64,000 bases of DNA from Brevundimonas sp. (lineage in GTDB: Bacteria; Pseudomonadota; Alphaproteobacteria; Caulobacterales; Caulobacteraceae): assembly GCF_027487935.1 (NCBI RefSeq), contig NZ_JAIYCP010000005.1:62001-126000 (forward strand), written 5' to 3'. The notes beneath the pieces are model-generated. The model ran no database searches, was not told the origin of the DNA, and saw nothing but the letters and a program-made list of their open reading frames with translations. Below are positions 9,275-19,482 of this stretch, one piece after another. Made by a program: the position numbers and the translations under genes. Each line of letters opens with the position of its first letter. Position 1 is the stretch's first letter.

Positions 9275-10078
9275 ATGGCCCTCGCCTCTGCCCTCGTTTC
9301 CGTCATGATCGACGCGGTCCGCAAGACCGCCCGGCCGATGCTGCGCGACTTCGGCGAGGTCGCCCAGCTGCAGGTGTCGCGCAAGGGTCCGGGCGACTTC
9401 GTCACCGCTGCCGACATCAAGGCCGAGGACACCCTGTTCGAACTGCTGATGAAGGCCCGCCCCGGCTACGGCTTCCTGGGCGAGGAGCGCGGCCTGATCG
9501 AGGGGACCGACAAGTCCCATATGTGGATCGTCGACCCGATCGACGGCACCACCAATTTCATGCACGCCATGCCGCATTTCGCGATCACGGTAGGCCTGCA
9601 GCGCACCGCCCCGGACGGCAGCTCCGAGATCGTGGCGGGCGTCACCTACAACCCCGTCATGAACGAGCTGTTCTGGGCCGAAAAGGGCAAGGGCTGCTAT
9701 CTGAACGACACCCGGATCAGGGTCGCCGCGCGCCGTGACCTGTCGGAAAGCCTGATCGCCACCGGCCTGCCCTTCATCGGCAAGACCGGCCACGCCCAGG
9801 CCATCAAGGACCTCCACGCCATCGGCCAGCGCGTCGCCGGCATTCGCCGTCTGGGCTCCGCCGCCCTCGACTTCGCCTGGGTCGCGGCGGGGCGCTACGA
9901 CGCCTTCTATGAACGCAACCTCCAGCCCTGGGACGTGGCGGCCGGCATCCTGTTCGTCACCGAGGCGGGCGGCATCGTCACCACCATCGACGGCGAGGGC
10001 CGCCCCGAGACGGGCGCCCAGATCCTGGCCACGAACTCGGACCTGCATCCGCAGCTGCTGAAGGTGTTGCGGGGGTAG
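9275..10078 (+). CDS. suhB: inositol monophosphatase family protein
   Basis: GEERGLIEG, WIVDPIDGTTNFMHAMPHFAITVGL, WDVAAGILFVTEAGG. Confidence 0.9.
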   Translation: MALASALVSVMIDAVRKTARPMLRDFGEVAQLQVSRKGPGDFVTAADIKAEDTLFELLMKARPGYGFLGEERGLIEGTDKSHMWIVDPIDGTTNFMHAMPHFAITVGLQRTAPDGSSEIVAGVTYNPVMNELFWAEKGKGCYLNDTRIRVAARRDLSESLIATGLPFIGKTGHAQAIKDLHAIGQRVAGIRRLGSAALDFAWVAAGRYDAFYERNLQPWDVAAGILFVTEAGGIVTTIDGEGRPETGAQILATNSDLHPQLLKVLRG

Positions 10079-10151
10079 GCCCCTCGCCTCCCGCAATGGT
10101 TGCCGCGCCCGGGGTTTGCGGACATAGTCCGGTGAAGATCGGGGACCCCTC

Positions 10152-11537
10152 ATGACCATGTATTTCGTTGCCGGCGCTGTCGCGTTCGGACTCTTCGCCA
10201 TTGGATTCCTGATCGCCCTGGTTCTGCGCCGGGTGGTCCCGACCAACGAGGTTCACATCGTCCAGCGTGGACGGTCCCGCGTCAGCTACGGGGCCAGTCA
10301 GGACGCCGGCAACGTCTATTACGAATGGCCCGCCTTCCTGCCCAAAATCGGCGTGCTGGTGACCAAATTCCCGGTCTCCATCTTTGACGTCAACCTGAAG
10401 GACTATGAGGCCTATGACACCGGACGCCTGCCGTTCCGCGTCGACGTCCAGGCCTTCATGCGGATCGCCAAATCGGACACGGCAGCGGAAAAGGTCGCCA
10501 ATTTCGACGAGCTGCAGCACCAGCTGTCCGGCATCCTCCAGGGCGCGGTCCGCAATGTGCTGGCCACCCACAAGCTTGAGGACATCCTCGAGGCCCGCTC
10601 CACCCTGGCCGAGGCCTTCACCGGCCAGGTGGACAAGCAGCTCCAGGCCTGGGGCGTCGAGACGGTCAAGAACATCGAGTTCATGGACATCCGCGACAGC
10701 GCCAATTCCGAGGTCATCGCCAACATCATGGCGAAGGAAAAGTCCCGCATCGATCGCGAGAGCCGCGAGGCCGTGGCGATGAACAGCCAGATGGCCCGGA
10801 CCAAGGAAATCGAGGCCGAGCGCATCGTCGAGGTCAACAAACAGGACGCCCTGCAGCAGGTCGGCATGCGAACGGCCGAGCAGGAAAAACAGGTCGGCAT
10901 CGCCAAACAGGTCGCCGAACAGGAGGTGCTGGTCGCCCAGAAGGACACCACCGAACGCGAGATGGATGTGAAGCGTGTCGCCGATACGCGCGCCGCCGAC
11001 ATCGCCAAGGGGGTGGCGGAGGTCCAGGCCGCGCAGGAGCGCGAGGTGACCATCATCCGGGCCGAGGGACAGCGCCAGCAAGAGGTCATCGGCGCTGAGG
11101 CCGAACGGCAAAGGCTGGAACTGGTCGCGCAAGGCACCCTGGCGCAGCAGAAGCTCGACGCCGAAGGCCTGCTGGCACAGGGCCAGAGCCGCGCCGAAGC
11201 CGAGCGGCTGCTGCTTCTGGCACCGGTCTCGACCCAGATCGAACTGGCCCGCGAGATCGGCGGCAACGACGGCTACCAGACCTATCTGGTGCGCGTCGAG
11301 CAGATCAAGGCCGGCCAGACCGTGGGCGTCGCCCAGGCCGAGGCCCTGAAGGCCGCCGACATCAAGGTGATCGTGACCGGCGGCGATGTGCCCGCGGGCA
11401 TGAACAACATCACCGAGGTGTTCAGCGCCAAGGGCGGCCAGGCCCTGGGCGCCATGCTGGAAGGTCTGGCCCAGACCGACGCCGGCAAGGCCGTGGTCGA
11501 ACGGGCCACCAAGGGGTCGGCCAAGCCCAAGGAATAG
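10152..11537 (+). CDS. flotillin-like SPFH/band 7 membrane protein
   Basis: Single N-terminal TM; SPFH domain; long EAERIVEVNKQDALQQVGMRTAEQEKQVGIAKQ coiled coil. Confidence 0.85.
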   Translation: MTMYFVAGAVAFGLFAIGFLIALVLRRVVPTNEVHIVQRGRSRVSYGASQDAGNVYYEWPAFLPKIGVLVTKFPVSIFDVNLKDYEAYDTGRLPFRVDVQAFMRIAKSDTAAEKVANFDELQHQLSGILQGAVRNVLATHKLEDILEARSTLAEAFTGQVDKQLQAWGVETVKNIEFMDIRDSANSEVIANIMAKEKSRIDRESREAVAMNSQMARTKEIEAERIVEVNKQDALQQVGMRTAEQEKQVGIAKQVAEQEVLVAQKDTTEREMDVKRVADTRAADIAKGVAEVQAAQEREVTIIRAEGQRQQEVIGAEAERQRLELVAQGTLAQQKLDAEGLLAQGQSRAEAERLLLLAPVSTQIELAREIGGNDGYQTYLVRVEQIKAGQTVGVAQAEALKAADIKVIVTGGDVPAGMNNITEVFSAKGGQALGAMLEGLAQTDAGKAVVERATKGSAKPKE

Positions 11538-11761
11538 CCGCCTTCAGGTCCGTCCAGCCGCCGGCGGGATCGACGGTCCGGTCTCGGGCCGTTGCGGACC
11601 TTGGCGGCGTCGCCGTTCCGCACCGGGGCTCGACCTTGCCCACCGTCATCCTCGGGCTTGATCCGGGGATCAGAGGCGAGAGGCGCTCCGGGTGCCGGTG
11701 TCGGCCACAGGCTCGCCCCCGTGCGATCTTCGACCGGGCCCCCTAAGGCCTGGTCCCCGGA

Positions 11762-12922
11762 TCAGCGCCGGCAACTCCGGAAGCAGCCGGGCGCGAACTG
11801 GGCACCCGTGAACGAGAAGTCACGTTTCGAACCTCCGGGCAGGATCAACGACCGGATGTCCGCGCCATCGAATCTGGCGTGCCACAGCAATGCACCTTTG
11901 AAGGAGGCACCGCGCAGGTCGGCGGATGTGAAATTGGCGTCGCGCAGGTCGGCACCATCAAAACAGGCTCCCTGAAGCTGGGCCCCGCTGAAATCAATGC
12001 CGACGGCGCAGGCTCCAGTTGCCGACAAGGCGGCGAGCTCCTTGCCTGCAAACAGGTTTCCTGTCGGGCGAAGATCCTGATTGTTGAGCATCGCCGGCCG
12101 TCCGACCCTGCCGTTTGTCTCGACCCATTGAATGTTTTCATGGATCAGGGCCGCGAGGGACGGAGCGAGGAGGAGCGCGGCCCGGGAAGGGTCGACGACG
12201 CAGTTGTCCAGGGCACCCGGATCGATGGTCGCTCGATCAAGGCGAACGCCCGTCATGACGGCCCCGGCAAGCTGGACACCGCTCAGATCCGATCCGGTCA
12301 GGTCGGCACCCTGTAGCAGGGCTCCACTGAGATTTGCCCATTTCAGCTTCGCATTCCTCAGCTTCACGCCCTTCATCGAGGCGTTCGACAGATCAACCGA
12401 GAACCGCTGCTCCAGGCCTTCGATGCTGTCGCCTTGCCGCAGCATCCGGAACCCGTCCTCCGTGTCGGCCCGGGCCAGCAGGGCCTGCCGCAGATCGGCG
12501 TCGTCGAGGTTCGCACCGGAGAGGTCAGCCCCACGAAGGTTTGCGCCTCGCAAATCGGCCTGCCGAAAATCGGCCTGCCGGGCATCTGTGCCGGGCAGGT
12601 TTGCGCAGTAGAAGGATGCGCGCTCGAAATTCACCTTCGAAAGCTTGGTGCGTTCGAGGTTGGCTCCGGTCAGATCGGCCTCGGCCAGCTGCCGCGCCCT
12701 GAAATCAAGATGGGGTGCCCGGATGTATTTGATCACCGCGCGACGGCCATTCGACTGACGCCGAACGTAACGTTCATGCGCCTCGAGGTAGCGATCCAGC
12801 ATGGCCTGGGTGAAGCTCGGAAGCTCCGCCAGGCCGTTATCGTAAGCGGATTTTGCTTCAGCCAAAACACGACATCCGGAGATGGCACGAATGTGCCTCA
12901 GTCCGCCGATCTTGATCCCCAA
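11762..12922 (-). CDS. pentapeptide repeat protein
   Basis: Repeated A(D/N)LxG: ADLTGANLERTKL, ADFRQADLRGANLRGADLSGANLDDADL. Confidence 0.9.
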   Translation of the reverse strand: MGIKIGGLRHIRAISGCRVLAEAKSAYDNGLAELPSFTQAMLDRYLEAHERYVRRQSNGRRAVIKYIRAPHLDFRARQLAEADLTGANLERTKLSKVNFERASFYCANLPGTDARQADFRQADLRGANLRGADLSGANLDDADLRQALLARADTEDGFRMLRQGDSIEGLEQRFSVDLSNASMKGVKLRNAKLKWANLSGALLQGADLTGSDLSGVQLAGAVMTGVRLDRATIDPGALDNCVVDPSRAALLLAPSLAALIHENIQWVETNGRVGRPAMLNNQDLRPTGNLFAGKELAALSATGACAVGIDFSGAQLQGACFDGADLRDANFTSADLRGASFKGALLWHARFDGADIRSLILPGGSKRDFSFTGAQFAPGCFRSCRR

Positions 12923-13121
12923 GCGTGAACTTCGGGATAACGGCAGTGTGCCAGGCGTTGGATGATCACGGGAGGGCCGGGTGCCAGAAGGTCCAGGCGT
13001 CCCCCGGACGTTCCGGCGCCGGGACGGTTGCGTCTTGCCTGCCTGCGGCTCAGAAACCTCAGGCCCGGTTCCGGGGACTGCCGGACCGTCCGCTTCCGGC
13101 GTCGCGTCCGCCCCTTGCCTG

Positions 13122-14822
13122 TTACCCGATCAGGCTTCTCGCCGCCGCCCGGGCCTCGTCGGTGACCACGGCCCCTGACAGCATCCGCGCGATCTCCTCG
13201 CGGCGGGCGTCATCGTCCAGCGCGTCGACCGTGGTCGTCGTCACCCCGCCCGCGTCGGCCTTGCGGACCTTCCAGTGGGCGTGGCCGCGGGCGGCGACCT
13301 GGGGGCTGTGGGTTACGACCAGGACCTGGGCACCCTTCGAAAGCCGCTCCAGCCGCGCGCCGACGGCCGAGGCCACGGCGCCGCCGACGCCCTGGTCGAC
13401 CTCGTCGAAGATCATCACCGGCTGGCGCTGGTCCTCGCGCCCGGCCAGGGCCGCCTTCATGGCCAGGGCGAAGCGGGCCAGTTCGCCGCCGGATGCAATG
13501 GCGTCCAGCGGGCCGAAGGGGGTGCCGGCATTGGTGGCGATCTCGAACCGGACCGTCTCGACGCCCAGCGGGCCGCGGCGGCCCTCGGTCACCGGCTCGA
13601 ACGCCACGCGGAAGCGGGCGCGCTCCAGCTTCAGCGGGGCCAGCTCCTCCATCACGGCGGCGGTCAGCCGGTCGGCGGCGGCCTCGCGGGCGGCGGTCAG
13701 GCGGCCGGCGGCCACATCATAGGCCTCGCGCGCGGCCGAGGCGGCGCGTTCGGCGGCGCTGATGGCATCGGCCCCGTCCTCGATCAGCCGCAGCTGTTCG
13801 CGGAACCGCAGGCGCAGGGCCGGCAGGCTGTCGACGGAGGCGTTCAGCTTGCGCGCGACGGCGCGCAGGGCGAACAGCCGCTCCTCGGCCTTGTCCAGCC
13901 GGCCGGGCTCGAAGTCGAAGGCATTGGCGGCGGCGTCGACGCAGGCGATGGCCTCTTCGGCCTCCACCATGGTGCGGTCGATGGCCTCGGCCGCGGCGGC
14001 CAGTTTCTGCAGCAGGGGGTGTTCGGGGTCGGTGCCCGCCTGCCCCGCCCGCGTTCGCGCATGTTCGACGGCGCGCAGGGCCGCCGACAGCTTCTGGGAC
14101 AGCTTGTCCCCGCCCAGCGACGCGCGGGCGTCGGCGAGGTCGGCGACGGCCTTTTCCGCCGCGCCGAGGATGGCGCGTTCGCCGGCCAGTTCGGTCTCCT
14201 CGTCGGCGCGCGGGTCCAGATCGTCGAGGTCGGCGAGGTTCCGGGTCAGCTCCTCGGCCCGCGAGGCGGCGTCGGCCGCCGCGGCCTTGAGGTCGGTGAC
14301 GGTGCGTTCGGCGGCCCTGAGCCGGTCGGCCGCCCGGGCGACCTCGTCCAGCGGGGGTTGCAGGCCGCCGTAGTTGTCCAGCAGGGCGCGGTGGGTCTTC
14401 CAGTCCAGCAGGCCCACGGTCTCGTGCTGGCCGTGGACCTCGACCAGGGCCTGGCCGATCTCGCGCAGGGCGGTGACGCCAGCCGGCTGGTCATTGACGA
14501 AGGCGCGGCTGCGGCCGTCGGCGGCCAGGGTGCGGCGCAGGATCAGCTCCTCGCCCGGGACCACGTCAAAGCCCCGCTCGCTGATCAGGGCGATCAGGGC
14601 GGGATCGTCAGGGGCGGTGAAGACGGCGGTGGCCGAGGCCTGTTTGGCCCCGGCCCGGACCAGACCGGCGTCCGCCCGCGCGCCCAGCGCCAGGCCGAGG
14701 GCGTCGAGGATGATCGACTTGCCCGCCCCGGTCTCGCCGGTCAGCACGGTCAGGCCGCCATGAACCTCAAGGTCGAGGGCGTCGACCAGCACAATGTCTC
14801 GGATGGACAGGGCGGTCAGCAT
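13122..14822 (-). CDS. recN: DNA repair protein RecN
   Basis: MLTALSIRDIVLVDALDLEVHGGLTVLTGETGAGKSIILDALGLALG; IFDEVDQGVGG. Confidence 0.96.
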   Translation of the reverse strand: MLTALSIRDIVLVDALDLEVHGGLTVLTGETGAGKSIILDALGLALGARADAGLVRAGAKQASATAVFTAPDDPALIALISERGFDVVPGEELILRRTLAADGRSRAFVNDQPAGVTALREIGQALVEVHGQHETVGLLDWKTHRALLDNYGGLQPPLDEVARAADRLRAAERTVTDLKAAAADAASRAEELTRNLADLDDLDPRADEETELAGERAILGAAEKAVADLADARASLGGDKLSQKLSAALRAVEHARTRAGQAGTDPEHPLLQKLAAAAEAIDRTMVEAEEAIACVDAAANAFDFEPGRLDKAEERLFALRAVARKLNASVDSLPALRLRFREQLRLIEDGADAISAAERAASAAREAYDVAAGRLTAAREAAADRLTAAVMEELAPLKLERARFRVAFEPVTEGRRGPLGVETVRFEIATNAGTPFGPLDAIASGGELARFALAMKAALAGREDQRQPVMIFDEVDQGVGGAVASAVGARLERLSKGAQVLVVTHSPQVAARGHAHWKVRKADAGGVTTTTVDALDDDARREEIARMLSGAVVTDEARAAARSLIG

Positions 14823-14870
14823 GAACGGCGGCGATTCGGCATCGGCGTCAGTCTAGCAAACTGCGGACGA

Positions 14871-15170
14871 TCAATCCGTGAAACCGGCGGCCTGTCGCAG
14901 GGCGCGGTTGATGCGGGATTGCCAGCCGTCTCCCCCGGCCCGGAAGTAGTCCAGTATCTCCGCGTCCAGCCGAAGCGTGACCTGTTTCTTTGCAGAGGGC
15001 GAGCGAGGCCGACCGGGCGACCGCTTGAACTGCGCCAGCACATATTCCGGGAAAACGTCCCTGGCCGGACGCAGCCTGGCGGCGCGCTCGGCGGTCAGCT
15101 CGGGCGTGTCATCGTCGTCATCGACCAGATACTCAACCGGCGCCTCCGAGACGCCCTTGCCGTTTGGCAT
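14871..15170 (-). CDS. brnA: BrnA family antitoxin
   Basis: KKQVTLRLDAEILDYFRAGGDGWQSRINRALRQAAG; partner BrnT overlaps upstream. Confidence 0.88.
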   Translation of the reverse strand: MPNGKGVSEAPVEYLVDDDDDTPELTAERAARLRPARDVFPEYVLAQFKRSPGRPRSPSAKKQVTLRLDAEILDYFRAGGDGWQSRINRALRQAAGFTD

Positions 15171-15417
15171 GCCGCTTCTCCCGTTCGTTCGCCTTCCGCA
15201 GGCTTATCGCGCGAGTCATGTCGTCCCGAACCACGAAGACCAGCACATAAAGCCTGCCGTCCAGATCACCGTAGGCTACCCACCGTCGTTCATCGTAGTC
15301 GAACCGGTCATCCGCTTCGACCAAGGAGTTCTCGAAAACGAAGTCTCGGGCGCGGCTCAACGACACGCCGTGTTTGGCGATATTCGCAGCGTCCTTCTTC
15401 GGATCGAAGATGATCAT
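15133..15417 (-). CDS. brnT: BrnT family toxin
   Basis: FDPKKDAANIAKHGVSLSRARDFVF...DERRWVAYGDLDGRLYVLVFVVRDD. Confidence 0.9.
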   Translation of the reverse strand: MIIFDPKKDAANIAKHGVSLSRARDFVFENSLVEADDRFDYDERRWVAYGDLDGRLYVLVFVVRDDMTRAISLRKANEREKRHAKRQGRLGGAG

Positions 15418-15439
15418 TTATGTAGCTACATAAATGATC
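15412..15439. promoter_or_regulatory. Perfect 28-bp palindrome at the brnTA promoter/start codon, candidate BrnA operator
   Basis: GATCATTTATGTAG|CTACATAAATGATC; contains the brnT ATG. Confidence 0.8.
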
Positions 15440-15454
15440 GCGGTCAAGGTCCGA

Positions 15455-16312
15455 TCAGCCCGGAATGATCCGGCGCAGCCAGCTTTCGCGCTGGGCGGTC
15501 GGAGCCACCTCGGGCGTGCGGCCGTCCTCGGACAGCAGGGCATAGGCCTCGGCGTACCAGGGGCTGCCCGGATAGTTGAAGCCCAGCACGGCACCGTTGC
15601 GGGTCGCCTCTTCCTTGAGGCCGAGCACCAGATTGACCTCGACCAGGCGGAACAGGGCCTCGGGCGTGTGCGAGGTGCGCTGGTAGGCTTCGTTGTCGAT
15701 CACCGCCTTGTAGCGGTTGATCGCCGCCAGCGGCTGGCCGGCGCGCTGGTAGTAGCGGCCGATGGCCATTTCCTTGCCCGCCAGCTGGTCATTGACCATG
15801 TCGATCTTGACCGTGGCGTCGATGGCATAGGAGGTGCCGGGGTAACGGCGCTGCACATCCTTGAGCCCGTCCAGCGCCGCTTGGGCATAGCCCTGGTCGC
15901 GGCCCACGTCGGTGATCTGTTCGAAATTGCACAGGGCCTTCATGTAGAAGGCATAGGGCGCGCTGGGATTGCCGGGGAACAGCTGGATGAACCGGTCCGA
16001 GGCGGCGATGGCCTCGGCGTAGTTGTTGTTCTGATAATAGGCGTAGATCTGCATCAGGATCGAACGACGCGACCACTCCGAATACGGATGCTGGCGCTCG
16101 ACCTCCTGGAAATAGTCGATCGCATCGGCCCAGCGTTTGCTCTGCAGGCGCTGGTAGCCCGTGTTGTAGAGCGCCTCGACCGGCCGCTCTTCATAGGCCA
16201 GACGGGGACGATCGGTGCGGGCACCGCAGGCCGAGAGCGTCAGGGCCGACACAGCCACCGTGGCCAGGACCAGGCCGGAACGGAATTTGGAAGCAGGCAA
16301 GGACGACCTCAA
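15455..16312 (-). CDS. bamD: outer membrane assembly lipoprotein BamD
   Basis: Lipobox LTLSACG; RPVEALYNTGYQRLQSKRWADAIDYFQEVERQHPYSEWSRRSILMQIYAYY. Confidence 0.93.
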   Translation of the reverse strand: MRSSLPASKFRSGLVLATVAVSALTLSACGARTDRPRLAYEERPVEALYNTGYQRLQSKRWADAIDYFQEVERQHPYSEWSRRSILMQIYAYYQNNNYAEAIAASDRFIQLFPGNPSAPYAFYMKALCNFEQITDVGRDQGYAQAALDGLKDVQRRYPGTSYAIDATVKIDMVNDQLAGKEMAIGRYYQRAGQPLAAINRYKAVIDNEAYQRTSHTPEALFRLVEVNLVLGLKEEATRNGAVLGFNYPGSPWYAEAYALLSEDGRTPEVAPTAQRESWLRRIIPG

Positions 16313-16520
16313 CTTGAAATGCCGGCGGGCGTGGACCCGTCGGCGCCCCCGGAAAACGAGAGGCGATCTCTACACCAGCGAACCTGCCCACGCCAATCCG
16401 CGAAGAAGAACGCCAAAAAGGCGCGCCGCGCCTTGTGGCCGGGCCATCCACTGGTATGAAGCGCGCCAGCGCCGAGGATCCATTCTCAGCCCGGCGATGA
16501 CGGCGAAAGGATGACCGGAC

Positions 16521-17456
<936 letters not shown>

Positions 17457-17540
17457 CGGTCGGAAAACGCTTCTCCACGCGTTATAAGGGCTTGGAACCC
17501 CGGTGCCTCGCGGCGCCGTGCTTCGTTGTGAGGATTTCGC

Positions 17541-18632
17541 ATGCTTCAGGCCCTTCCGCGTCGCGGCTTTTCCTTGGCGGCCGTTGCCGTCGCCGCCCTT
17601 CTGGCCAGTTGCGCCACTCCGGAGCCGGAACCCGCCCCCGCACCGCCCCCTCCGCCGGTCGTGGTCCATGCCCCGCCGCCGCCCGTCAGCCTGAACGAGG
17701 GCGTGGCCCAGGCGGCCTCCATCTATGTCGCCTTCATGCGCGAGGCCAGCTCCATCCAGGCCGGGTTTACCAGCGCCGAGGCGATCCAGGCGGCCATCCG
17801 CAGGGGTGCCGCCTATGAACCGGCCCAGCTGTCGCGCGGCATGATCGCCTATGGCTCGATCCTCGCCCTGCAGTCGCCGGAGTTCGTCCAGGGCGTCCGC
17901 GCCCTTGCCGCCGATCCGGCCGTCCGCAGCGATATCATCGCCAGGATCATCGCCGACCCCGCCTATGCCGCCAATCTGCCGGGCGCCGATGCCGCCGCCG
18001 GTCTGATCGTCGACACCATCGGTCGCGATTCCGCGGCCATGCTGCTGATCGCGGACGCCGTCGAGCAGGACGCCTACACCATCCAGGCCCGCAACGACCC
18101 CCGCCGCCGCTGGGCCACGGCCCACATCACCGATCGCGTCCGGCGTCTGGAGGGTGCCAAGGCCCTGTCAGCCGTCCAGATGCTGCCTTCGGCCGAGGAA
18201 TCGGCCCGTCTGTTCGCCGCGGCCAACTCGGGCACCGGCCTGGCGCTGAACCCGGCCCGCTCGGGGCCGCCCTATACCCCGGCGGTCACCCGGTCGCTGG
18301 CTGTGGCCGCCCTGGCGGCACTGGGGGCCGGTGGCGAGGACGCCCGGGCCAATACCGAGGCCCTGACCGTCGAGCAGAACAGCGAATTCTGCCTCAACAT
18401 GTCCAAGCTTATGCTGTTCCAGTGCCTCGCCGCCTCAAGGCCCAGCTATGAGGACATGTTCTGCGTCGGCCGCCATGTGGCGCGTGACCTCGCCACCTGC
18501 ACCGCCCAGAACATCACCCCGGTCCCAGCCGAGGTCTCGCCGACGTCGGTCGCGAGTGGTGCCGCTGATTCCGCCCCGGTGCAGACGCCCGTCGCCGAGG
18601 CGGCGGCTGCGGCCCTGAACAACGGCCGCTGA
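17541..18632 (+). CDS. lipoprotein of unknown function with P-rich linker
   Basis: Lipobox ALLASC followed by ATPEPEPAPAPPPPPVVV. Confidence 0.65.
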   Translation: MLQALPRRGFSLAAVAVAALLASCATPEPEPAPAPPPPPVVVHAPPPPVSLNEGVAQAASIYVAFMREASSIQAGFTSAEAIQAAIRRGAAYEPAQLSRGMIAYGSILALQSPEFVQGVRALAADPAVRSDIIARIIADPAYAANLPGADAAAGLIVDTIGRDSAAMLLIADAVEQDAYTIQARNDPRRRWATAHITDRVRRLEGAKALSAVQMLPSAEESARLFAAANSGTGLALNPARSGPPYTPAVTRSLAVAALAALGAGGEDARANTEALTVEQNSEFCLNMSKLMLFQCLAASRPSYEDMFCVGRHVARDLATCTAQNITPVPAEVSPTSVASGAADSAPVQTPVAEAAAAALNNGR

Positions 18633-18733
18633 CGCAGGTTTCCACTCCGGCGTCGCAATGACGTCGGGAGCGGTTGCGTCCGCGCCGGTTGGCGTGTAAT
18701 GACCCGCGCTCTTGAATTCAGGGTCCCGAGACC

Positions 18734-18772
18734 CCGCCGCGAAGGCTGACTGGTCAGCGCGGCGTTTGTGTT
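18734..18772 (+). promoter_or_regulatory. Leader hairpin plus T-rich tract before rplY (candidate attenuator/autoregulatory leader)
   Basis: CGCCGC-GAAG-GCTGAC-TG-GTCAGC-GCGGCG followed by TTTGTGTTGTT. Confidence 0.5.
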
Positions 18773-18786
18773 GTTGAGGCGAGGCG

Positions 18787-19404
18787 ATGGCCGAGATCAT
18801 TCTGAACGTGGACGTCCGTAGTGGCGTCGGCACCGGTGGCGCTCGCGCCGCGCGCCGCGCTGGCATGGTCCCGGGCGTGCTGTACGGCGGCGACAAGGCC
18901 CCCGTGGCCATCTCGGTGAACGAGCGCGACTTCCGCAAGTCGCTCTACACCGGCAAGCTGCTGGGTCACCTGGTGACGCTGAAATACGGCACGGAATCGC
19001 AGCCGGTCATCGCGCGCGATGTCCAGTTCGACCCGGTCACCGACCGCCCGCTGCATTTCGACCTCATGCGGGTCGATGAGACCCAGACCATCAAGATCGA
19101 GGTCCCGGTCCACTTCATCAACCAGGACAAGTGCGAGGCCTTCCGTCAGGGTGCCGTGCTGGAAGTCGTCCGTCACGCCGTCGAGGTGAAGGTCCGCGCG
19201 GATCACATCCCGGAAGACCTGATCGTCGACCTGGCCGGCCACAAGATGGGCGACACCATCCGCTGGGCGGACCTCAAGGCTCCCGCGGACGTCGCGCCCG
19301 TCATCACCGACCGTGACTTCGTGATCGCCCTGATCAAGTCGTCCTCGGCTGCCGTCTCGGCCGCGGCCGACGGCTCCGATGCCGAAGGCTCCGCCGAGGG
19401 CTGA
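18787..19404 (+). CDS. rplY: 50S ribosomal protein L25/Ctc
   Basis: GTGGARAARRAGMVPGVLYGGDKAPVAISVNERDF; RDVQFDPVTDRPLHFDLMRV. Confidence 0.96.
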   Translation: MAEIILNVDVRSGVGTGGARAARRAGMVPGVLYGGDKAPVAISVNERDFRKSLYTGKLLGHLVTLKYGTESQPVIARDVQFDPVTDRPLHFDLMRVDETQTIKIEVPVHFINQDKCEAFRQGAVLEVVRHAVEVKVRADHIPEDLIVDLAGHKMGDTIRWADLKAPADVAPVITDRDFVIALIKSSSAAVSAAADGSDAEGSAEG

Positions 19405-19427
19405 TCGCCTTCCCACCAGATGCTACT

Positions 19428-19468
19428 GGAACGGCCCCTTCCGGAAACGGACGGGGCCGTTTCCTTAT
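19428..19468 (+). terminator. Candidate Rho-independent terminator between rplY and pth
   Basis: GGAACGGCCCC...GGGGCCGTTTCCTT stem-loop. Confidence 0.65.
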
Positions 19469-19482
19469 CCGGACCTCGCCCC

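Noticed and set aside
13275-15413. 712-aa plus-strand ORF opposite recN and brnTA
   Set aside because: Crosses two real genes on the other strand; no recognisable motif
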